DNA of 10,869 nt from an uncultured Prevotella sp. (GTDB lineage: Bacteria; Bacteroidota; Bacteroidia; Bacteroidales; Bacteroidaceae): the NCBI GenBank assembly GCA_900762125.1, contig CAAFFL010000214.1:1-10869 (forward strand). Reading direction: 5' to 3'. Shown in pieces: positions 1-5,623 of the stretch; the stretch's first letter is position 1, and each line of letters starts with the position of its first letter. Both the position numbers and the translations under genes were made by a program. Under the pieces are notes generated by a model that saw nothing but the letters and a program-made list of their open reading frames with translations, was not told the origin of the DNA and ran no database searches.

Positions 1-30
1 GTCGCGTTTAATGATTGAGCCACCTGATTA

Positions 31-705
31 TTAATAGACTCGTGGCCCAAAGATGAAGGTCCCCACGCGCACCATCGTCGAGCGGCACTGGGTGGCGATC
101 TGATAGTCGTGGCTCATGCCCCACGAACGCTCACGGAAGGATTCGGCATCCGCAAAATAGTCGCGCTTCACCTCGGCAAAGAGGTTGGCAGCCTCCGTCA
201 TCTCTTTCTTGATCTGCTCGGCATCGTCGACATTGCTGGCCATCATCATCAAGCCACAGATGCGCACACCCTTAAGCTCACGCCACTCGCCCTCACGGAG
301 CATCTCACGCAGCGCGTCGGGGGTGAAGCCGTACTTCGACTCCTCCTCGGCGATGTGGAGCTCCAGCAGGATGTCGATGGTACGGCCGTTCTTCAGCGCT
401 TGCTTGTTGATCTCCTTCATCAGCTTCAGCGTGTCAACAGCCTCAATCATCGTGATGTAGGGTGCGATGTATTTCACCTTGTTGGTCTGCAGATGGCCGA
501 TGAAGTGCCACTCGATGTCCTTCGGCAGCACCGGCACCTTCTGCGCCAGCTCTTGCTCATGGCTCTCGCCAAAGATGCGCTGACCGGCAGCGTATGCCGC
601 CTCGATGTATTCCTTCGGATGAAACTTGCTGATGGCCACCAGACGCACACCCTCGGGGAGATTGTCCAGCACCGTCCTCAGGTTCTTTGCCACATCGACG
701 TCCAT
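31..705 (-). CDS. YggS/PLPBP family pyridoxal phosphate homeostasis protein
   Basis: Cytosolic PLP-binding protein of the YggS/PROSC family. The family buffers PLP and affects amino and keto acid balance and has no firmly established enzymatic reaction. The 224-residue length is normal for this single TIM-barrel fold. Visible landmarks are the PLP lysine in VAISKFHPKE (K27), FGESHEQEL (family form FGENYVQE), WHFIGHLQTNKVKYI, GLMMMA, and the C-terminal SWGMSHDY and STMVRVGTFIFG. The ATG at 705 is chosen over a GTG one codon upstream: the DUF4494 stop TGA (707-705) shares its last base with this ATG (TGATG), which suggests translational coupling. It is the last gene of the Rep-DUF4494-YggS unit. 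One oddity: the Gly normally found just before S-T in the phosphate-binding segment GSTxVRxG is Arg (R208). Confidence 0.93.
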   Translation of the reverse strand: MDVDVAKNLRTVLDNLPEGVRLVAISKFHPKEYIEAAYAAGQRIFGESHEQELAQKVPVLPKDIEWHFIGHLQTNKVKYIAPYITMIEAVDTLKLMKEINKQALKNGRTIDILLELHIAEEESKYGFTPDALREMLREGEWRELKGVRICGLMMMASNVDDAEQIKKEMTEAANLFAEVKRDYFADAESFRERSWGMSHDYQIATQCRSTMVRVGTFIFGPRVY

Positions 706-1256
706 CACTCGGCCTCCTTTGTTTCTGCCTTCTGAGCCTCAGCGGCCTCGTCACTCGATGCAGCCTCCTCATATTCGGGCTTGTCGTCCTTGGCTACCGG
801 CTTGTTCTTTTCCTTACCATGCTCGAAGACGTCCATGATCTGCGTCTCGTTGACGCCGACAATGACATAATCGATCATCGTGCCGCTCATCACCTCCTCG
901 ATGTTCTTCACCGCTGCGGAGAGTGTAGCGGCCTGCACGAGGTAGACCACCGTGGAGCGCTTCTCCTTCTCAGTCTTTTCGTCGATGGTGATGAACTGAA
1001 GCTTGGCCTTGTACCACTTGTCATCGTTGGCCATGTCGGAGAAGAAGATCTCGTGGTAGGCAGCGGGCTTGATGTCGGTGATCTTGTAGTCGCCGCTGAT
1101 GTAGACAGCCATCTCGTCGGTAACCGTCACCTCGGCCTCGCCAAAGGTCAGTGCGTCAACGACATACTGCTCCGTCACCTTCTTCTGCATACCGTTCTCA
1201 ACGGTCTTATCGTAACGTATCTTTGTCTCGTACCAATCTGTTGTTCTTGATCTCAT
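705..1256 (-). CDS. DUF4494 domain protein
   Basis: Protein of 183 residues matching the Bacteroidetes-specific DUF4494 family, which has no known function. Family-like segments are WYETKIRYDKTVENG (residues 8-22), QKKVTEQYVVDALTFGEAE (24-42), the EIFFSDMANDDKWYKAKLQF region (69-88) and GTMIDYVIVGVNETQIMDVF (125-144). The last 40 residues are a low-complexity charged tail rich in E, A, K and D, probably disordered. No signal peptide or membrane segment is seen, so it is probably cytosolic. The start ATG lies 9 bp downstream of the Rep-family stop, and its own stop overlaps the YggS start. The three genes are therefore almost certainly one transcript. The link to a replication initiator and a PLP-buffering protein does not by itself reveal the role. 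Confidence 0.85.
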   Translation of the reverse strand: MRSRTTDWYETKIRYDKTVENGMQKKVTEQYVVDALTFGEAEVTVTDEMAVYISGDYKITDIKPAAYHEIFFSDMANDDKWYKAKLQFITIDEKTEKEKRSTVVYLVQAATLSAAVKNIEEVMSGTMIDYVIVGVNETQIMDVFEHGKEKNKPVAKDDKPEYEEAASSDEAAEAQKAETKEAE

Positions 1257-1265
1257 AATATCTTG

Positions 1266-2420
1266 TTATTCAATGTTTGTTTCCGTTAGCGTGATGCCAT
1301 TGAAGAAATTGTCGAACGTACGGTAGGCATACGCTGCCTTGTCGCGGATGGTGCTCATGCGGTTGCGCAAGTCGACAACCTTCACCATGGCCTCCTGATA
1401 GTTCTCCGACGTGAGGCGCTCGCTGAGTTTCTTGGCCAGCTCGGGTTGGAAACCGAAGTAGCGCTCAAGCATGTTCTCGAAGTTCATGTGCTGGAGTTCG
1501 GTGACGTCACGCTGTGGCTCGCCCAGAGCGTTCTTCGGCCGATAGATGCGGAACACGAGGTCGTCGGGCTCCCCACCCCGCTGTCCACGGAGGTAGCGCT
1601 TCTCATAGTCGAAGTAGCAATCGCAGAACCCGTTCTCGGCCAATGACTTGAGCTCCTCCTTCGCAGGTTCCAGGACACGGCGTGTGAAGTCGGAAAACTT
1701 CTGATAGTTGTTCTCCAACCGAAGCATCTTGCGGAACTCCAGCGTGCTGATGACGGTGCCGCCCTTCTTCGCCCAGCTGCCGATGAACATATAGATGCGC
1801 TGGGTGTAGCGGTTCTTGCAGGCGTAGACGATCTGCTTGCCCAGCCGGTGCCACCCCATGTCGATGCACACCAGACGCTCAGCAACAGTGCGGTCGATCT
1901 TCAGCACGGCATACTTCTCATAGCCCGCGTCCTCGGGGATATAGACATCGCAGAGGTTGGTGACCTTCAGGTAGTTGCGGCCATCACTGGTGCGATAGGG
2001 AATCTCCACGGGGATAGACACGAGCGTCTTCAAGCTCTGTCGCAGTTCGGGGTAATGGTTCGGGTCGATGCCCAGCGTCTTAAAATAGGTCTTGATTTCC
2101 AGGCGTCCGTCGGGGTCGAGCTCGTTGTCGTCGAAGATCGTCGGCTGCATCTTCTGCTCGGCAATCATCTTCTTGAGCTTCGTCTGCATGAACTCCACAA
2201 TGGAGATGAGGATACGGATCTGGATGAGCGAATAGTCGTGGCGCATCATCGTCACGGCCAGGGGTTGCACGAGCCAGGTCTCATCTTTCAATGGGATGAG
2301 ATCGGAGGGGATGTTGCGCTTGATCTCGCGTTTCTTTCCCTTGCCAAAGTCCTTCGTGCGCTTCGCGGTGCGGGTGCGCTTGACGGGTGCAGCTATCGTT
2401 GTCGTATCTTCGGTTGTCAT
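1266..2420 (-). CDS. Rep_3/RepB-like replication initiator family protein, chromosomal
   Basis: Protein of 384 residues resembling Rep_3-superfamily initiators (RepB/RepE/RepA type), which use two winged-helix domains to bind iterons at plasmid origins. The N-terminal 35 residues are a basic tail (KRTRTAKRTKDFGKGKKREIKR). Residues about 48-190 look like the first winged helix, including the helical stretch MRHDYSLIQIRILISIVEFMQ and the strand-rich VEIPYRTSDGRNYLKVTNL. Residues about 200-300 (KNRYTQRIYMFIGSWAK, STLEFRKMLRLENNYQKFSDFTRRVL, EPAKEELKSL) look like the second domain, of which SDFTRRVLEPAKEEL is a typical Rep_3 phrase. No iterons are visible upstream, and the flanking genes are housekeeping. 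It therefore seems to be a resident chromosomal protein rather than part of an intact plasmid. Family assignment is by recognition of sequence pattern; the function here is unknown. Confidence 0.75.
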   Translation of the reverse strand: MTTEDTTTIAAPVKRTRTAKRTKDFGKGKKREIKRNIPSDLIPLKDETWLVQPLAVTMMRHDYSLIQIRILISIVEFMQTKLKKMIAEQKMQPTIFDDNELDPDGRLEIKTYFKTLGIDPNHYPELRQSLKTLVSIPVEIPYRTSDGRNYLKVTNLCDVYIPEDAGYEKYAVLKIDRTVAERLVCIDMGWHRLGKQIVYACKNRYTQRIYMFIGSWAKKGGTVISTLEFRKMLRLENNYQKFSDFTRRVLEPAKEELKSLAENGFCDCYFDYEKRYLRGQRGGEPDDLVFRIYRPKNALGEPQRDVTELQHMNFENMLERYFGFQPELAKKLSERLTSENYQEAMVKVVDLRNRMSTIRDKAAYAYRTFDNFFNGITLTETNIE

Positions 2421-2460
2421 GTTTCAAAGCCGTTACGGCCGTCTGTTCCACAGTTGCCTA

Positions 2461-2492
2461 CAAAGTTAAAACTATTTTCCGATATGGGCAAA
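2461..2492 (-). promoter_or_regulatory. Promoter of the Rep-DUF4494-YggS operon
   Basis: On the minus strand a TTTG (-33 box, 2492-2489) is followed after 20 nt by TAACTTTG (-7 box, 2468-2461), a full match to the Bacteroidetes TTTG/TAnnTTTG consensus. Transcription should begin near 2457, giving a leader of about 36 nt before the ATG at 2420. It resembles the promoter at 10470-10501. Confidence 0.75.
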
Positions 2493-2534
2493 TAATCTAT
2501 GCTTTATTCTTAGCGGTTTTATCGTTTCGGACAT

Positions 2535-2573
2535 AAAAAAAGCAGCGCTTTCATCGTTTCAGAAAGTGCTGCT
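2535..2573 (-). terminator. Intrinsic terminator of tRNA-Ser
   Basis: Read on the minus strand, AGCAGCACTTTC (2573-2562) pairs with GAAAGCGCTGCT (2552-2541) in a 12-bp stem with a single A-C mismatch and a 9-nt loop, followed directly by seven T residues. It begins 10 nt after the encoded CCA of tRNA-Ser and separates that gene from the Rep operon promoter. Confidence 0.85.
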
Positions 2574-2582
2574 CCTATCTCT

Positions 2583-2673
2583 TGGCGGAAGGTGAGGGAT
2601 TCAAACCCCCGATACCCGCAATGGGTATACCGGATTTCGAGTCCAGCGCATTCGGTCACTCTGCCAACCTTCC
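2583..2673 (-). tRNA. tRNA-Ser (anticodon CGA)
   Basis: The acceptor stem GGAAGGT/ACCTTCC closes the molecule, with discriminator G and an encoded CCA (2585-2583). The anticodon loop CTCGAAA sits on the stem CTGGA/TCCGG and gives anticodon CGA, reading UCG. A long variable arm, typical of class II tRNA-Ser, forms from TACCC/GGGTA around ATTGC. The T-arm is GGGGG-TTCAAAT-CCCTC. The mature body without CCA is 88 nt (2673-2586). It is transcribed as a single gene from its own promoter to its own terminator. Confidence 0.96.
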
Positions 2674-2689
2674 TTTTTCGTTGCGGGTG

Positions 2690-2720
2690 CAAAGGTAATG
2701 AAAAAATAGAAACTAACAAA
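2690..2720 (-). promoter_or_regulatory. Promoter of tRNA-Ser
   Basis: TTTG (2720-2717), a 19-nt spacer and TACCTTTG (2697-2690) match the Bacteroidetes consensus. The bases after the -7 box (CACCCGC) are GC-rich, and the 20-bp block 2681-2700 recurs with one difference at the tRNA-Asp promoter. The predicted start lies about 12 nt before the mature tRNA 5' end. Confidence 0.75.
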
Positions 2721-2783
2721 ACTTTATGCCACTTTTTTATTCAAAGCATCGCAGACGAAGATTCCAACCGTTGTTGCTCCTGA

Positions 2784-3374
2784 TTATTCAAAGCTGAGTT
2801 TTGCCAACCGCAGCCTCAACGTTCCTGCCTGACTCTTGCGGATGGAAAGCGTGATGGAGCAGCTCGCTTCAAACTGCTGGCAGACGATGCGGACATCCAT
2901 CTCCTTGACGATGCGCATCACACCGTTCATCATCGGATAGGTGAAGTCGAACGCGACTTGTTCCTCCACCAATCGTTCTTCCACCACTGCATGATCCAGT
3001 GCGTCGCTCGCTGCTGTGCGATAGGCAACTATAAGTCCGCCCGTGCCGAGGTTCACTCCACCATAATAACGGATGACGCAGACGAGGACATTGGTCAGCT
3101 CCCGACTGTTGATCTGTCCAAGAATAGGTTTGCCAGCGGTTGACGAGGGCTCACCGTCATCATTGGCGCGGAACGTCTGGCGGTCGGCACCGAGCATATA
3201 TGCATAGCAACAGTGGCGCGCATCGTAGTATTTCTTCCGGTAGCCATCGATGATTGCCATCGCCTCCTCAACCGTTTCTATATGATGCGCGAAGGCGAGG
3301 AACTTGCTACGCTTCTCGGTGTAGTAGCCCTCGCCCCCTTGTGCAGTTATTGTTTTATAGGAATCGTTGTCCAA
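2784..3374 (-). CDS. yigZ: YigZ / IMPACT (UPF0029) family protein
   Basis: Protein of 196 residues, the usual length for bacterial YigZ. The N-terminal UPF0029/IMPACT domain (about 1-125) shows KRSKFLAFAHHIETVEEA, DARHCCYAY (51-59), NDDGEPSSTAGKPIL (71-85) and VIRYYGGVNLGTGGL (100-114), all hallmarks of the family. A smaller C-terminal DUF1949-like domain covers about 135-196. The family is linked to translation regulation in eukaryotes (IMPACT, via GCN1), while the bacterial role is poorly defined. The start is TTG at 3374: it gives the expected N-terminus (DSYKTIT), no in-frame ATG exists before the upstream stop at 3428-3426, and the first internal Met lies only at residue 39. The TTG abuts a heptamer array that spans the gap to DUF1015. 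It is the last gene of the serC operon. Confidence 0.9.
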   Translation of the reverse strand: MDNDSYKTITAQGGEGYYTEKRSKFLAFAHHIETVEEAMAIIDGYRKKYYDARHCCYAYMLGADRQTFRANDDGEPSSTAGKPILGQINSRELTNVLVCVIRYYGGVNLGTGGLIVAYRTAASDALDHAVVEERLVEEQVAFDFTYPMMNGVMRIVKEMDVRIVCQQFEASCSITLSIRKSQAGTLRLRLAKLSFE

Positions 3375-3407
3375 CTTGTAACTTGTAACTCGTAACTTGT
3401 AACTAGT
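3373..3407. repeat. Tandem heptamer array, 5 units of AACTTGT
   Basis: Five consecutive 7-bp units on the plus strand: AACTTGT, AACTTGT, AACTCGT, AACTTGT, AACTAGT. The array exactly bridges two genes. The outermost unit contains the TAG stop of DUF1015 (3405-3403), and the first unit contributes two bases of the TTG start of yigZ (3374-3372). The copies are near perfect, so the array could change length by slippage in 7-bp steps. Confidence 0.9.
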
Positions 3408-4653
3408 CAGAAAGTTTGTGGATAATCAGTCCTGAACGCAGCTTCGGTTCAAACCATGTAGCTTTGGGCGGCATGATCTTCCCCGAGTCGGCAATGTTCA
3501 TGATCTGCTGCATCGACACAGGATAGAGTGCCAATGCCCAGCGCATCTCACCACTGTCCACACGACGCTCGAGCTCCTCCAGACCACGCAGACCACCGAC
3601 GAAATCAATGCGCTTGTCGGTGCGCAAGTCCTTGATATTCATCAGTTCGTCGAGGATGAGGCGCGAAGAGATGTCCACATCGAGGACGCCAATGGGGTCA
3701 CTGTCGTTGTAGGTGCCGGGCTTCGCCTTGAGGCTGTACCACTGCTTGTCGAGATAGAGCGCAAACTCATGGAGCTGCTTCGGATGATAGGCCTCTGCGC
3801 CCTTGATCTCCACGGTGAAGTTCTTGCTCAATGCGTCGAGGAACTCCTGTGAGGTCATGCCATTGAGGTCACGCACCACACGGTTGTAGTCGAGGATCGT
3901 CAGCTGGCTTGAGGGGAAGCAAACCGCCATGAAGTAGTTGTACTCCTCCGTGCCGTCATGCTTCGGGTCCTTCGCTCCCATCTCCGCTCCCACACGGGCA
4001 GCGGCAGCTGAACGATGGTGACCGTCAGCGATGTAGAGGCTCGGTATCTTCTGGAACTCTGCGGTGATGGTCTCGATGTCCTTCTGATCCTTCACCACCC
4101 AGAACTGATGACGGAAACCGTCGATGGGCGCAATGAAGTCGTAGACGGGCGTCGTAGCCGCATAGCGCTGGAGCAAGGCCGTGAGCACACCATCATCGGG
4201 ATAAGCCAGGAACACCGGCTCCACATTGGCCTGACAGACCAAGACGTGGCGCATGCGGTCGTCCTCCTTGTCCTTGCGAGTCAGCTCGTGTTTCTTGATC
4301 ACATTATTCATATAGTCCGCACACGACGCGGCGACGACAATGCCATACTGCGTCTTGCCGTTCATCGTCTGGGCATAGACATAATAGTACTCGTCGGGGT
4401 CCTGAACGAGCCAGCCATTGTCCTGGAACTTCTGGAACTCCGCAGCGGCACGGGGATAGACGCGTTCGTCGGTGTCCGAGGTACCGGGCTCAAAGTTGAT
4501 CTCCGGTTTGATGATGTGGTAGAGCGACATCTCGTTGTCACCAGCCTCAGCACGAGCCTCCTCAGAGTTCAGCACGTCGTAGGGCCGTGACTCCACACGC
4601 TCAACGAGGTCCACAGGGGGACGCAGGCCACGGAAGGGTTTGATGGTTGCCAT
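3403..4653 (-). CDS. DUF1015 family protein in the serine biosynthesis operon
   Basis: Protein of 416 residues of the DUF1015 (COG4198) family, probably cytosolic since no signal peptide or membrane segment is seen. Family marks are KPFRGLRP near the N-terminus (residues 5-12), RPYDVLN (23-29), IKKHELTRKDKEDDRMRH (119-136), YIADGHHRSAAAARV (207-221), and a C-terminal WFEPKLRSGLIIHKL. The ATG lies 7 bp after the serA stop, so the two are cotranscribed. The DGHHR core (210-214) resembles the nucleotide-binding motif of ParB/sulfiredoxin-fold proteins, which include free-serine kinases. With serC and serA upstream and no serB, a role with serine or phosphoserine is a reasonable inference but unproven. 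The family had no established function that I can state with confidence. Confidence 0.9.
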   Translation of the reverse strand: MATIKPFRGLRPPVDLVERVESRPYDVLNSEEARAEAGDNEMSLYHIIKPEINFEPGTSDTDERVYPRAAAEFQKFQDNGWLVQDPDEYYYVYAQTMNGKTQYGIVVAASCADYMNNVIKKHELTRKDKEDDRMRHVLVCQANVEPVFLAYPDDGVLTALLQRYAATTPVYDFIAPIDGFRHQFWVVKDQKDIETITAEFQKIPSLYIADGHHRSAAAARVGAEMGAKDPKHDGTEEYNYFMAVCFPSSQLTILDYNRVVRDLNGMTSQEFLDALSKNFTVEIKGAEAYHPKQLHEFALYLDKQWYSLKAKPGTYNDSDPIGVLDVDISSRLILDELMNIKDLRTDKRIDFVGGLRGLEELERRVDSGEMRWALALYPVSMQQIMNIADSGKIMPPKATWFEPKLRSGLIIHKLSD

Positions 4654-4660
4654 ACTACTC

Positions 4661-5578
4661 TTACTTATTCACTTGGAACTTTGTGTCACCACTCTCGAAG
4701 AAGTTGCAGATCTGGTGGGCGGCAGCAAGACCAGCGTTGACATTGGCCTCAGCGGTCTGGGCACCCATCTTCTTCGGCGTAGCGAAGTAGCGGCCCTCAA
4801 ACTTCGAGAACTCTGCGTCAGCATCGGGCTTGATGTCGGTGATGTACTTCAGATCCTCACGCTCAGCGAGAAGCTTCAGCAGTTCCGGCTCGTTGATGAC
4901 CTCCTTGCGGGCGGTGTTGATAAGGATGCCACCCTTCTGGAGCTGGTTCACGACGGCATAATTGATGCTCTCCTTCGTCTCCGGCGTAGCGGGGATGTGG
5001 AGCGAGACGATGTCGCAAGTCTTGAACAGGTCGTCACGATCCTTGGCGGCATGGACGCCCTGCGCCTCAATCTTCTCAGCGGGCACAAACTCATCGAAGG
5101 CATAGACCTCCATGCCAAAGCCCTTGGCGATACGAGCGACGTTGCGGCCCACATTACCGAAGGCGAGGATACCGAGCTTCTTGCCCTTGAGCTCCGAGCC
5201 ACTCTTGCCATTGTAGAAGTTGCGGACAGTGTAGACCAGCAAGCCAAAGACGAGCTCTGCCACAGCGTTGGAGTTCTGTCCGGGGGTGTTCTCCACAACT
5301 ACACCTTTCTCCTTGGCGTAAGCAGTGTCGATGGAGTCGTAGCCGGCACCGGCACGAACAACAATCTTCAACTGCTTGGCAGCGTCGAGGACGGCGGGCG
5401 TCACCTTGTCCGAGCGGACGATCATCGCATCAGCATCCTTGACGGCGTCGAGCAATGCAGCCTCGTCCTCATATTTCTCTAGGAGGGCAACCTCATGACC
5501 ACCCTTCTCCAATACCTCTTTTATACCAGCCACTGCTTTCGGAGCGAATGGCTTCACGGTTGCAATTAATACCTTCAT
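4661..5578 (-). CDS. serA: D-3-phosphoglycerate dehydrogenase, short Lys-type (IIIK-like)
   Basis: Catalyses NAD-dependent oxidation of 3-phosphoglycerate to 3-phosphohydroxypyruvate, the first step of serine synthesis. At 305 residues it has the substrate and NAD domains of the 2-hydroxyacid dehydrogenase fold but no C-terminal ACT domain, so serine feedback of the E. coli kind is not expected. Landmarks are VRAGAGYDSID (74-84), NTPGQNSNAVAELVFGL (97-113), the nucleotide loop LAFGNVGRNVARIAKGFGM (138-156), SLHIPATPET (192-201) and the catalytic Arg in INTARKEVI (R224). Two departures: the first Gly of GxGxxG is Ala (A139), and the catalytic His of the usual PHxG is replaced by Lys in TPKKMGAQT (K269). 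This matches the type IIIK enzymes known from Entamoeba. The ATG at 5578 is preferred over a TTG five codons upstream. It lies 45 bp after serC. Confidence 0.92.
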   Translation of the reverse strand: MKVLIATVKPFAPKAVAGIKEVLEKGGHEVALLEKYEDEAALLDAVKDADAMIVRSDKVTPAVLDAAKQLKIVVRAGAGYDSIDTAYAKEKGVVVENTPGQNSNAVAELVFGLLVYTVRNFYNGKSGSELKGKKLGILAFGNVGRNVARIAKGFGMEVYAFDEFVPAEKIEAQGVHAAKDRDDLFKTCDIVSLHIPATPETKESINYAVVNQLQKGGILINTARKEVINEPELLKLLAEREDLKYITDIKPDADAEFSKFEGRYFATPKKMGAQTAEANVNAGLAAAHQICNFFESGDTKFQVNK

Positions 5579-5594
5579 TTTTTTTCTTTCCAAG

Positions 5595-5611
5595 CCCTCC
5601 CAAAGGGAGGG
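5595..5611. repeat. Perfect palindrome CCCTCCC-AAA-GGGAGGG
   Basis: A 7-bp perfect inverted repeat with a 3-nt loop lies between the serC stop and the serA start, about 17 bp upstream of the serA ATG. As RNA it would form a stable GC-rich hairpin in the intercistronic region. The minus-strand downstream bases (CTTGGAAAG then an A-run) contain no U-tract, so it is not an intrinsic terminator. A role in mRNA processing, stability or pausing is possible. Confidence 0.8.
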
Positions 5612-5623
5612 ATGTTAGTTACA

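Noticed and set aside
1..30. Sequence after the YggS stop at the window edge
   Set aside because: Only 30 bp with no hairpin or boxes visible; nothing can be supported.
2421..2520. Possible iteron origin next to the Rep gene
   Set aside because: No direct repeats of iteron length were found; only a short ACGGCCGT palindrome (2435-2442) and the promoter boxes.
3373..3407. CRISPR-like array
   Set aside because: The units are 7 bp and contiguous, with no spacers.
3417..3425. Perfect DnaA box (TTATCCACA on the minus strand)
   Set aside because: It is a single copy inside the DUF1015 C-terminal codons for I-I-H-K, with no cluster of boxes or AT-rich unwinding region nearby, so it is probably coincidental.
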